A stretch of DNA of 64,000 nt from Pseudomonadota bacterium (GTDB lineage: Bacteria; Pseudomonadota; Gammaproteobacteria; Burkholderiales; Burkholderiaceae_E). The position numbers were made by a program, and so were the translations under genes. Under the pieces are notes generated by a model, which ran no database searches, had not been told where the DNA came from, and was given only the letters and a program-made list of their open reading frames with translations. Below are positions 15,984-24,449 of this stretch, one piece after another (position 1 is the stretch's first letter; each line of letters opens with the position of its first letter). The DNA lies in the NCBI GenBank assembly GCA_023389055.1, contig JAEWFA010000065.1, positions 62,001 through 126,000 of the forward strand, given 5' to 3'.

Positions 15984-18796
15984 GGCGCATCTCCTGTCGA
16001 AGGGGACGGTTGGCGGCTCGTTTCCTCCGATGCAACGCGCCCTTCCTGCGGCGGTGCCTGCCCGGGCTTCGTCGCCGGCAGCAACCTGCGGATCGTCGCG
16101 ACGAGCTCGTCGACCTGCACCGGCTTGGCGAGATGAACCTGGAAGCCCGCCATCAACGCGCGCAACCGATCTTCGGACTTCGCCAAGCCGGTGAGCGCGA
16201 TTGCCGGCATGCGCCGGTCCAGGCTGATGCCCAGTCGCGCTTCCAGATGGCGAAGGCCGCGCACGACGTCGTGGCCGTCCTCGTCGCCCAGCGCGATGTC
16301 GCACAACAGGATGTCAGGCCAGCGCGCCGGCGCGAGCTCCGAGAGCCGTTCGATCGCATCGGCGCCCCGCGCGAAGGTGACGACCTTCGCTCCCTCGTGT
16401 TCGAGCGTGAGTTGCAGCATCTCGCGCACGTCGGCGACGTCGTCGATCGCGATGATCCGCAGGCCGACCAGCCGCCGTCCGGCAGTTGCCGCCGCCGGCG
16501 CTTTCGACGCCGGCGCCGAAACACCCCCCGCGTCGATCGCGCGCAGGGGAAGCTCGATGACGTACCGCGTTCCGTGCCCGGGGGCCGGAGGCTCGATCGC
16601 GAAGCGTCCGCCGTGGCGCTCGAACACGCTGCGCAGCTGCAGCGGATCGGCCGAAATCGCGCCGTCGGGTGTCGGCGCGCGCCGCTCGCCCGACGAACGC
16701 ACGCCATCGGTGAGGACCAGTCGCGCCGAGCCTTCATGACGCGTGATCGCCCACTCGATGCGCCCGCCGTCGGGCGTTGCGTTCAGCGCGTGCAGCGTCA
16801 GATCCCACAGTGCCTGCGACAGGAGGCTCGGATCGCCCGTGATGCGCGCTTGCGCCAGTTCGATGTCGGTGAAGATCTGGATCGAGCGCTCTTCGACGAT
16901 CCCGCGCACGCCGTCGAGCACGCTGGCGAGGACCACCGCGACGTTCACCGACTGGCGCGCGAGCCGCCGCTCGGTGCGTTCGACGTCGAGTTGCTGCTGC
17001 TGCAGGTTCCACAACTGCGCGTACAGGCCGCGTCGCCCCAGAAGCTCGTCGTGTCGGCCACGCTCGACGATGCGGCCTCGATCGAGGACGATGATCTCGT
17101 CGGCGCCGACGATCGTCGACAGGCGGTGCGCGATGATCAACGTCGTGCGATCGCGCGCGATGCGATCGATCTCGGTCTGGATGGCGCGCTCGGCGCGGGT
17201 ATCGAGCGCCGACGTGGCCTCGTCGAAGATCAGCATCGGCGGGTCCTTCAGCAGCGCGCGCGCGATCGCCAACCGCTGGCGCTCGCCGCCCGAGAGCATC
17301 AATCCGCGCTCGCCCACCGCCGTCTCGTACTGCTGCGGCAGCGACATGATCAGCTCGTGCAGTTGGGCGGCCTTCGCCGCGTCGATCACGTCGGTATGCG
17401 CCGCGCCCGGACGCCCGTAGGCGATGTTGTAGGCCACCGTGTCGTTGAACAGCACCGTGTCCTGCGGAACGACGCCGATCGCTGCACGCAGGCTCGGCAG
17501 CCCGATGCGCCGGACATCGGTGCCGTCGATCAGGATTCGACCTCCGTCCACTTCGTACATCCGCATCAGCAGCCGCGCGAGCGTGGACTTTCCGGAACCG
17601 CTGCCGCCCACCACCGCCGTCGTCCTGCCTGGCTCGATCGTGAAGCTCACGCCCTGCAGGATCGGTCGGCCGGGCTCGTACGAGAACTCCACGTCCTCGA
17701 AAGCCACGCGAGGCCGATCGCCTTCGGCCAATGCACGGTGCGGCGGATCGTCGTCGGGCTCGACCCGATTGCGCAACAGCACGGCCAGTCGGTCGATGTT
17801 GACCATCGCGTCGCGCGTCTCGCGGAACAGGAAGCCCAGCGCGTTCAACGGCATGCAGATCTGCAGCACGTAGGCGTTCACGAGCACGAGATCGCCGACG
17901 GTCATCGCGCCCTGCATCGTATATTCGCCAGCGAGCAGCATGATCGCGGCGACGCCGGCGGCGATGATCGCGCCCTGCCCGAGGTGCAGCCGCGACAACG
18001 CGTACTGGCTCTGCACGCTGAGCTGCGACCACTCGTTCATCAGCGCCGCATAGCGGCTCGACTCGTGGCGCTCGCGCACGTTGATCTTGACCGCTTCGTA
18101 GTTCAGCAGGCTGTCGAGCAGGCTGCCTTCGGCGCGCGCTCCGGTCGCGTTCACGCGCGCCTCGAACTCCACGCGTCGCTTCGTCATCACGAAGGTGTAG
18201 AACGCGTAGACACCGAAGGTCGCAACGATGATCGCGGTGAACCACAGGCTGTAGCCGCCGATCATCACGATCAGCACTCCGCCGATCTCGACGAGCGTCG
18301 GCAGCAGCGTGAACAGCGCTGCACCGAGCAGAAAGCCCACGGCGGCGGTACCACGGTTCACGTCGTGCAGCAGCGACCCCGAGTTGCGGCTGGCGTGAAA
18401 GCGCGGTCCGAGCCGCAGCAGGTGCAGCAGCGAGCGCTCGGCGGTGCCCGAGATCGAATCGAGCGTCACGCGCACGAAGCTCATGTCGCGCAGTTCGACG
18501 AACAACGTGCTCGAGAAGCGAAGCAGGCTGTAGCCGATCAGCAGGAATACCGGCACGGCGACCAGCGGCGCGATCGCAGGGGGATTTCCGGCCAGCGCCG
18601 CATTGCGCGCGCCTTCTGCAATCGTGAATTCATCGACGATGCGCTTGAGCACGAGCGGAACCGCAACGCTCGCCACCTTCGCGAGGACCAGGAACAGTGC
18701 GGCGAGCAGCGCGGCGCGTCGATGGCGGCGCAGCACCGTCCACAGCGTGTCGATGATCAGGTTGTTGCGCCCGAAGGCGGGCGCTTCGGTGGTCAT
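15980..18796 (-). CDS. Atm1-like ABC exporter fused to degenerate kinase ATPase and receiver domain
   Basis: A 938-residue fusion. Residues about 30-330 form a six-helix ABC exporter domain of the Atm1/HMT type (SLLHDVNRGTAAVGFLLGAA matches the family's GTRGxxFLL segment). Residues about 355-590 are the ATPase, with Walker A GGSGSGKS near 397, signature LSGGERQR near 500 and Walker B MLIFDEATSALD near 518. Residues about 610-760 align with a histidine-kinase ATPase domain but are decayed: the N-box reads DLTLHALNATP, the G1 box reads DGVRSSG, and there is no phospho-acceptor His. Residues about 775-900 are a complete receiver (IDD pair, CDIALGDEDG phospho-Asp near 831, ALTG, AKP lysine). The ATG at 18796 was chosen as nearest to the transporter start; one at 18883 would add a basic leader. 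Atm1-type exporters move glutathione-linked or metal cargo. Confidence 0.85.
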   Translation of the reverse strand: MTTEAPAFGRNNLIIDTLWTVLRRHRRAALLAALFLVLAKVASVAVPLVLKRIVDEFTIAEGARNAALAGNPPAIAPLVAVPVFLLIGYSLLRFSSTLFVELRDMSFVRVTLDSISGTAERSLLHLLRLGPRFHASRNSGSLLHDVNRGTAAVGFLLGAALFTLLPTLVEIGGVLIVMIGGYSLWFTAIIVATFGVYAFYTFVMTKRRVEFEARVNATGARAEGSLLDSLLNYEAVKINVRERHESSRYAALMNEWSQLSVQSQYALSRLHLGQGAIIAAGVAAIMLLAGEYTMQGAMTVGDLVLVNAYVLQICMPLNALGFLFRETRDAMVNIDRLAVLLRNRVEPDDDPPHRALAEGDRPRVAFEDVEFSYEPGRPILQGVSFTIEPGRTTAVVGGSGSGKSTLARLLMRMYEVDGGRILIDGTDVRRIGLPSLRAAIGVVPQDTVLFNDTVAYNIAYGRPGAAHTDVIDAAKAAQLHELIMSLPQQYETAVGERGLMLSGGERQRLAIARALLKDPPMLIFDEATSALDTRAERAIQTEIDRIARDRTTLIIAHRLSTIVGADEIIVLDRGRIVERGRHDELLGRRGLYAQLWNLQQQQLDVERTERRLARQSVNVAVVLASVLDGVRGIVEERSIQIFTDIELAQARITGDPSLLSQALWDLTLHALNATPDGGRIEWAITRHEGSARLVLTDGVRSSGERRAPTPDGAISADPLQLRSVFERHGGRFAIEPPAPGHGTRYVIELPLRAIDAGGVSAPASKAPAAATAGRRLVGLRIIAIDDVADVREMLQLTLEHEGAKVVTFARGADAIERLSELAPARWPDILLCDIALGDEDGHDVVRGLRHLEARLGISLDRRMPAIALTGLAKSEDRLRALMAGFQVHLAKPVQVDELVATIRRLLPATKPGQAPPQEGRVASEETSRQPSPSTGDAP

Positions 18797-18999
18797 CGGA
18801 AGGCCGCGCAAACAATCGAGGACGAGGGCGGCGCGCGCTGCGCAACAGAAGCGCGGGATGCGGCGCCGGACGGCAATCGGCAACCTGCGTCAAACGGGAT
18901 GCCCGGCAATACGCCCGCTGGTGTGGCGAAATGCCGTTCGCACGCGCGCCGCTGCCGAAAAACTTGCGGGGCGTGCGCGGGCGTCCGCCACTTCGTCCG

Positions 19000-19569
19000 C
19001 TACTTCGGGCGCCCGTACTTCGCCGTCAGGCGCGCCTTGCCCAGCGCATTCGCGTTGACCATGAAGCCGACGAAAGAGGCCGTCGCGCCGACCGGGATAT
19101 CGAGCTTGTCGACCTTCAGCGCGTAGACCGTGAAGACGTATCGGTGCGGCTTGTCGCCCGCGGGCGGGCATGGGCCGCCCCAGCCCGGGACGCCGAAATC
19201 GGTGGCCTGCTGCGCTGCCCCCTGGGGCAGGCTCTTGCCGTCCACCGATCCCGCGCCGGCAGGCAGCGACGCCGTGTCGGCAGGAAGGTTGTAGACGACC
19301 CAGTGCCACCAGCCGGCACCGCCGGTGGGCGCATCGGGGTCGTGCACCATCAGCGCGAAGCTCTTCGTGTCCTTCGGCGCGTCCTTCCACGAAAGCGCCG
19401 GCGAGACGTTGTCTCCCTTGCAGCCGAAACCGTTGTAGACGTTCTGGTCGGGGATCGTCGAGTTCGGTTTCAGGTCGGAACTGGAAAGTTCGAAAGCAGC
19501 GGCGCTGCCGGCGCTCGAGAGCACGAGCGCGGCACAGCCGGCGGCGAAGCCTGCGGCGGTCGGGCGCAT
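19000..19569 (-). CDS. YbhB/YbcL-family PEBP (Raf kinase inhibitor-like) protein
   Basis: A 189-residue protein with a signal peptide ending in GSAAA before FELSS, so it is exported to the periplasm. The mature part is a phosphatidylethanolamine-binding-protein fold: CKGDNVSPALSW, FALMVHDPDAPTGGAGWWHW (the DPDAP and H ligand-pocket motifs) and YVFTVYALKVDKLDIP. Its physiological role in bacteria is unsettled. The ATG at 19569 gives a clean signal peptide. It is divergent from the molybdopterin enzyme gene, with a 140-nt shared upstream region. The 203 nt between this gene and the ABC fusion show no further gene. Confidence 0.92.
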   Translation of the reverse strand: MRPTAAGFAAGCAALVLSSAGSAAAFELSSSDLKPNSTIPDQNVYNGFGCKGDNVSPALSWKDAPKDTKSFALMVHDPDAPTGGAGWWHWVVYNLPADTASLPAGAGSVDGKSLPQGAAQQATDFGVPGWGGPCPPAGDKPHRYVFTVYALKVDKLDIPVGATASFVGFMVNANALGKARLTAKYGRPK

Positions 19570-19709
19570 GTCCGGTCGATCGGTGGGTTTGGGGGAAGGC
19601 AATCGTCTTCCGATTCGCGCTCGCACGCAACCGTGGGGTTGCGTTGGCAGTAGCATCGGGCAGGCGATCATCAGGCCATCGATCGCACCTCGCCGGAGGA
19701 ACACGAAGA

Positions 19710-22025
19710 ATGAGTACGCCCGCCTATGGGCGCTACGGCAGCGGCCAGGCCGTGCGCCGCCTGGAGGACTACACGCTCGTCACCGGACGCGGCGCGTTCG
19801 CCGACGATTTCAGCGTGCCCGCACAGGCGCATCTGTGCCTGCTGCGCTCGCCGCATGCGCACGCCCGGATCGTCTCCATCGACGCCGAGGCCGCGAAACG
19901 CATGCCGGGAGTCGTCGCGGTCTTCATCGGCGAAGACCTTGTTGCCGCGGGCGTCGCCGCATTTCCCGGGCCGCCGTTCGAGCGCCCCGACGGCGCGCCG
20001 GCCGCCTCGCCCGTGCGGCACGCGCTGGCCGTCGAGCGCGTGCGCTTCGTCGGCGAAGCCGTTGCCGCGATCGTCGCCGAGACCGTTGCGATTGCGCAGG
20101 AAGCGCGCGACGCGATCTTCGTCGACTACGATCCACTGCCCGCGGTCGTCGACGCAGTGGGGGCGCTCGCTGTCGACGCGCCGCTCGTCTTCGACGACGC
20201 GCCCGGCAACGTCGCGGCGATGACGCGCTACGGCGATCGAGCCGCCGCCGACGCCGCTTTCGCTTCGGCGGCATACGTCGTCGAGCAGGAGATCGTCAAT
20301 CAGCGGCTCGCGCCATCTCCGCTGGAGCCGCGCACCGTGCTCGCAATGCCCGATCGGGACAGCGGCCGCCTGACGCTGCGCATGAGCACGCAGATGCCGG
20401 GAGGCGCTCGCGATACGCTCGCCGCACTGCTCGGCCGCACGCCTGAGAGCATCCGCGTGCTCGCCGGCGACGTCGGCGGCGGCTTCGGCATGAAGACGGG
20501 CCTGTACCCGGAAGACGCGGTCGTCGCGTGGTGCGCGCAGGAGTTGCAGCGACCCGTGAAATGGCGTGCCGAGCGCAGCGACGAGTTCCTCGGCGCGGTG
20601 CACGGACGCGACCTGCACAGCCATGCCGCACTCGCGCTGGACGGCGACGGCCGCATCCTCGCGTTGCGGATCCGCTCGGAAGCGAACGTCGGTGCGTACG
20701 CCACGCCCACCGGCGTCGCAATCCAGTTGCTGGTCGGACCGTGGGTACAGACCAGCGTCTACGACATTTCGACGATCGACTTCGAGTTCCGCGCGGTGCT
20801 CACGAACACGACGCCCACCGGCGCCTACCGCGGTGCGGGACGACCCGAAGCGATCTACCTGATCGAGCGCCTGATCGACGCGGCCGCGCACCGCCTGTCG
20901 CTCGACCCGGTGGCGCTTCGCCGTCGCAACCTGATCGGGCCGCAGCGCATGCCCTACCGCAACCCGATGGGACAGGTCTACGACAGCGGACATTTCGAAT
21001 CGATGCTCGAGCAGGCGCTCGCGATGGCCGACTGGAACGGCTTCGATGCGAGGCTTGCCCATTCGAAGGCGCGCGGGCGGCTTCGAGGCCGCGCACTCGT
21101 CACCTTCCTCGAATGGACCGGCGGAAACGCGCTGCAGGAGCGCGTCACGATCGACGTCACGCCCGACGGCATCATCGAGATCGCTTCGGCGACGCAGGCA
21201 ATGGGACAGGGAATCGCGACCTCGTACGCGCAGCTCGCGGTCGACGTCTTCCAGGTGCCGATCGAGCGCATCCGCATCGTGCAAGGCGACACCGATCGCG
21301 CCACCGGCTTCGGCAGTGCGGGCTCTCGTTCGCTGTTCACCGGCGGTTCGGCCGTGCAGGTCGGTTCGCAGCGAACCGTGCGCAAGGCGCAGGAACTGGC
21401 CGCCGAACATTTCGAAACGAAGGTCGAGGACGTCGAGTACGCCGAAGGGGCATTCCGCATCGTCGGCACCGACCGCAGCATCGGACTGTTCGAACTCGCC
21501 GGCCGCGCGCCGGACCAACGCATCAGCGTCGACTCGACAACGGCCGTCGACGCGCCGAGCTGGCCGAACGCGTGTCACGTAAGCGAGGTCGAGATCGACC
21601 CGGAAACGGGCGACGTCGAGGTGGTCGCGTACGCGTCGATGAACGACGTCGGTCGAGTCGTCAACCCGACGATCGTGCGCGGACAGCTCGAAGGCGGAGC
21701 GATGCAGGGCATCGGCCAGGCCCTGTGCGAGGGCGTCGCCTACGAGGCCGACAGCGGGCAGCTGCTGTCGGCGAGCTTCCTCGACTACGCGCTGCCGCGC
21801 GCCGAACTCGCGCCGCCGTTCCGAATGGAGATGGACACGTCGATCCCGTGCCGCACGAATCCATTGGGCGTCAAAGGAGTCGGCGAGCTCGGCACGATTG
21901 GAGCGACGCCGTGCGTGTTCAATGCGGTGGTCGATGCGCTATGGCGGGCGGGCGCGGGGGAGAGGGCGCTGGGCTTGCAGATGCCGCTGGTGCGGGAGAA
22001 GGTCTGGGGAGCGTTGCGAGGGTAG
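19710..22025 (+). CDS. Xanthine dehydrogenase-family molybdopterin-binding subunit (CoxL-like)
   Basis: A 771-residue large subunit of the xanthine oxidase family. It has the Ald_Xan_dh_C opening GQAVRRLEDYTLVTGRGAFA, the Moco-binding VGGGFGMKTGLYPEDAVVAW (about residues 258-278), PTGAYRGAGRPEA, ATQAMGQGIATSYAQLAVDV and the C-terminal GVGELGTIGATP with the catalytic Glu. AYRGAGRPEA lacks the Cys loop of true CO dehydrogenases, so it is a CoxL-like hydroxylase of unknown substrate. A good ribosome site, GGAGGA, sits 9 nt upstream of the ATG. No [2Fe-2S] or FAD subunit gene lies beside it; the nearest belong to the hcr operon 5 kb away. Confidence 0.9.
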   Translation: MSTPAYGRYGSGQAVRRLEDYTLVTGRGAFADDFSVPAQAHLCLLRSPHAHARIVSIDAEAAKRMPGVVAVFIGEDLVAAGVAAFPGPPFERPDGAPAASPVRHALAVERVRFVGEAVAAIVAETVAIAQEARDAIFVDYDPLPAVVDAVGALAVDAPLVFDDAPGNVAAMTRYGDRAAADAAFASAAYVVEQEIVNQRLAPSPLEPRTVLAMPDRDSGRLTLRMSTQMPGGARDTLAALLGRTPESIRVLAGDVGGGFGMKTGLYPEDAVVAWCAQELQRPVKWRAERSDEFLGAVHGRDLHSHAALALDGDGRILALRIRSEANVGAYATPTGVAIQLLVGPWVQTSVYDISTIDFEFRAVLTNTTPTGAYRGAGRPEAIYLIERLIDAAAHRLSLDPVALRRRNLIGPQRMPYRNPMGQVYDSGHFESMLEQALAMADWNGFDARLAHSKARGRLRGRALVTFLEWTGGNALQERVTIDVTPDGIIEIASATQAMGQGIATSYAQLAVDVFQVPIERIRIVQGDTDRATGFGSAGSRSLFTGGSAVQVGSQRTVRKAQELAAEHFETKVEDVEYAEGAFRIVGTDRSIGLFELAGRAPDQRISVDSTTAVDAPSWPNACHVSEVEIDPETGDVEVVAYASMNDVGRVVNPTIVRGQLEGGAMQGIGQALCEGVAYEADSGQLLSASFLDYALPRAELAPPFRMEMDTSIPCRTNPLGVKGVGELGTIGATPCVFNAVVDALWRAGAGERALGLQMPLVREKVWGALRG

Positions 22026-22470
22026 GGGTGGCGGGCGGTCGGGGTCGGCGAAGGCGCACACCGCTACGAATGGGGCATCTTCCGTACAAAGCCCGAGGCG
22101 GGCCGGCGCTGCGTGGCATGCGCCACGCCGCCGGTGGACAAGCCTGCGGCGCAGAACCTCGAATCGCCGAGCTCGCTCGAAGACGTGCCGAATTCCGATC
22201 GCGATCACCAGTGCGAACTCCAGGAGCAGCCCTCGGATCTGATCAGTCTGGGCGGCGAGCGCGTTCTCGCCTGCCCGTCGCCCGCGCTCCAACGTGAGCG
22301 GGAATGCGCGCTTCCCGCGCGTCCCACTAGCGCCAGCTGTCAACGCAGGCGAAAACGTTCGTTATGCGCCCACTTTCGCGAACCCTGGAAATCGGCTGAA
22401 CAGAAACGCGCGCGAGTTCCTTGCATTTCTCCTCGCGCCGGGACGGCGACGCCGATGCACGGCTCCTGCC
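22026..22470. other. Gap with no convincing gene (445 nt)
   Basis: No frame here shows the codon bias of the neighbours. A minus-strand frame at 21939-22343 is rejected because it runs into the 3' end of the preceding gene and is Arg/Pro-rich. A hairpin at 22298-22318 (GCGGGAA / TTCCCGC, 7-nt loop) is the only clear structure; it could be a terminator remnant. Confidence 0.5.
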
Positions 22471-22908
22471 TCACCGGAACGCCGACGACAGGACGTTCCA
22501 GCGCAGGCGTTCGTCGGCCAGCGTCATCGGGATCGCGCGGACCTCGTCGTTGTTCATTCGATGCCGGATCGAAGCTCGCGTCCCCGCCGTGTCGGCCTGC
22601 GAACCGCCCTCCGCGTCCGCGGCGGCCTCGACCTCGACGCACCGCAGGAACCGCCGAACCGACGCCGGGTGAAGGCCGATCGACCTCGCCAACTGCGGCG
22701 CCCGATACCCGGTCCACTTCGCTGCCGACAGCAGGTACAGGCGACGCTCGCGAATGTCGAACTCGATCGCCGCCGAATGAGCGCTGCGCGACCAGAGATC
22801 AGCGCAAGCCGCCCGCGTGCGCAACGGTTGTGCGCGGTCGGCGGCGCGGGCAACAAGGTGCAGCAGTTCGATGCGGGAGTCGGTGCTTTCGCTCATCACG
22901 CGAATCAT
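22471..22908 (-). CDS. Unknown protein with possible helix-turn-helix
   Basis: A 145-residue frame with the strong G/C third-position bias of real genes. Residues about 60-90 (LLSAAKWTGYRAPQLARSIG, then LHPASVRRFLRCVE) look like a winged-helix or MarR-type helix-turn-helix, so DNA binding is possible. The C-terminus is Asp/Arg-rich and ends with RLRWNVLSSAFR. I recognise no family. The start may be the ATG at 22908 or at 22896; neither has a good ribosome site. It lies upstream of, and in the same orientation as, no identifiable partner. Confidence 0.5.
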   Translation of the reverse strand: MIRVMSESTDSRIELLHLVARAADRAQPLRTRAACADLWSRSAHSAAIEFDIRERRLYLLSAAKWTGYRAPQLARSIGLHPASVRRFLRCVEVEAAADAEGGSQADTAGTRASIRHRMNNDEVRAIPMTLADERLRWNVLSSAFR

Positions 22909-23009
22909 GCGAAACGAGTGCGCTCATCCTGCCGCCCTCGGACGATTCGCGCATCGGTGCGAACGGACTACGCCATTCGCACGTCGAGCCCGTCGAAGAG
23001 CGCAGACCT

Positions 23010-23906
23010 TCAGCCCGCACGCGGAACCGCATCCCGCGCCGCGCGACCCGCAAAAACGCGACCGTCGACCTCCACCCACCTCAGGAACCCCTGCGCATCC
23101 TCCCTCCCCTGCCGCCAGGTCTGCTCGTACCTATCCGGCGCCGTGTAATCCCAGCTCGACGCGGCCACCTTTCGCGAAGGCTGCACGTACACCCGACCCT
23201 CCTCGACGAACACGTCGGGGTACCTGGGGTAGCGCCTCGTCGCCAGCACGAGCGTCGCTCCGCCGCCTTCGTCGACGACATCCACGGGGACGTTGTCGAC
23301 GAGCCCGCCGTCGAGTGCAGGTTCGCCGCCCCGGCGCACGAGCGGCGTGAACGGAGGCGTGCAACTCGACGCCATGATCAGTTCGACGAGTTCGTCGACA
23401 TCGCCGCAGTCCTGCACGCGTGCGACCTCGCGCGTGAAACCGACCGCGCTGCCGAAACGCGGATGCAGCGGGCGCAACAGATACTTCTCGACGTTGTACC
23501 CGACGATGCCGAGCGCAACCCCCGCGCGCGGACCCAGGCCTCGCGGCAGCCGCGAGAACGGGACGCGGATCTCGGGTGCGGTTCGCATCAGTCGCGCGAA
23601 ATGCTCGCCGCCGAGCAGCGTGCGCAGCGCCGCGCGGTAGATCAGGTCATGCGGAAAGACACGCATCCCGCGCCGGAACGCGTTCATCGGGTACGCGTTG
23701 CGCGGGTTGCTGCGCAGCGCCTGCCGGTAGTACGCGAGCGCCGCCTGCGTATCGTTGGCATGCAGCAGGCACGCGGTGGCCGCTCCGGCCGACACGCCCG
23801 CGATCACGCGCGGCGCGAGCCCGATCGCCGGCGCGACGATCTCCCAGAAGCCCGCCTGCCACCAGCAGCGGTTGCCGCCGCCCGCGAAGACCACCTGCTC
23901 GAACAC
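23010..23906 (-). CDS. Patatin-like phospholipase
   Basis: A 298-residue patatin-family lipid acyl hydrolase. The glycine-rich oxyanion motif GGGNRCWW (residues 9-16), the nucleophile elbow GVSAG with Ser39, and the Asp of the Ser-Asp dyad in DGGLVDNVP are all present. No signal peptide, so it is probably cytoplasmic or membrane-associated. The GTG at 23906 is preceded by GAGGAG at 6-nt spacing and begins exactly at the family N-terminus, so I prefer it to an upstream ATG at 23966 that would overlap the divergent asparaginase-domain gene. It could remodel phospholipids or degrade polyhydroxyalkanoate granules; the sequence does not tell which. Confidence 0.9.
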   Translation of the reverse strand: MFEQVVFAGGGNRCWWQAGFWEIVAPAIGLAPRVIAGVSAGAATACLLHANDTQAALAYYRQALRSNPRNAYPMNAFRRGMRVFPHDLIYRAALRTLLGGEHFARLMRTAPEIRVPFSRLPRGLGPRAGVALGIVGYNVEKYLLRPLHPRFGSAVGFTREVARVQDCGDVDELVELIMASSCTPPFTPLVRRGGEPALDGGLVDNVPVDVVDEGGGATLVLATRRYPRYPDVFVEEGRVYVQPSRKVAASSWDYTAPDRYEQTWRQGREDAQGFLRWVEVDGRVFAGRAARDAVPRAG

Positions 23907-23959
23907 GTGTCGCTCCTCGTACGCGAATGCGCGCACCGCCGCGCTACACTCGCCCCACC

Positions 23960-24448
23960 ATGTCACTGCTCATTCTCGCCACCGGCGGCACCTTCGACAA
24001 ACGCTACGATCCGGTCACCGGTGAGCTCGGCTTCGGTGAATCGCATCTTGCGTCGATCGTCGAGCGCGCGCGGCTGGCCGGCGAGGTGCGGCTGCAGGTC
24101 GCGATGCTGATCGACAGCCTCGAGATGCACGACGAGCACCGCCGGAAAGTACTCGACGCGTGCCGCGCGGCGCCGGAAAAGTCGATCGTCGTCGTGCACG
24201 GCACCGACACGATGGTCGAGACCGCCTCCGTGCTCGGCAAGGCCGCGCTCGACAAGACGATCGTGCTCACCGGCGCGATGGTGCCCTTCTCGGTCGACGA
24301 TTCCGACGCGAGCTTCAATCTCGGCGCTGCGGTAGCGTTCGCACGCTCGCTCGCGCAGGGCGTATGGGTCGCGATGAACGGCGTCGCGCGTGCGTGGTCC
24401 GACGTGCGCAAGAACCGCGCAGCCGGTATCTTCGAGTCGCTCGGCTGA
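23960..24448 (+). CDS. Short asparaginase-domain protein
   Basis: A 162-residue protein matching only the N-terminal domain of L-asparaginases. It keeps the first catalytic Thr in ATGGTFDK (residues 7-14) and the second motif VVVHGTDTMVETA with Thr-Asp. The C-terminal domain that completes the active-site dimer in full-length enzymes (about 330 residues) is absent. Such stand-alone N-domain proteins are widespread in Proteobacteria, so this is probably a genuine short family rather than a truncation; its activity is not established. The start ATG is divergent from the patatin gene. It converges with the E1 beta gene, the stops lying 1 nt apart. Confidence 0.88.
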   Translation: MSLLILATGGTFDKRYDPVTGELGFGESHLASIVERARLAGEVRLQVAMLIDSLEMHDEHRRKVLDACRAAPEKSIVVVHGTDTMVETASVLGKAALDKTIVLTGAMVPFSVDDSDASFNLGAAVAFARSLAQGVWVAMNGVARAWSDVRKNRAAGIFESLG

Positions 24449-24449
24449 C

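Noticed and set aside
15974..19126. 1050-codon plus-strand frame opposite the ABC fusion
   Set aside because: Arg/Asp/His-rich shadow; the minus strand holds Walker, signature and receiver motifs.
19710..22025. CO dehydrogenase large subunit
   Set aside because: The active-site loop reads AYRGAGRPE without the cysteine loop of form I CoxL, so CO oxidation is not supported.
21939..22343. 134-codon minus-strand frame at the end of the CoxL-like gene
   Set aside because: Its 3' part is antisense to the enzyme gene and its sequence is Arg/Pro low complexity; no ribosome site.
23960..24448. Truncated asparaginase pseudogene
   Set aside because: Stand-alone N-domain proteins of this length are common, the reading frame is intact and ends cleanly.
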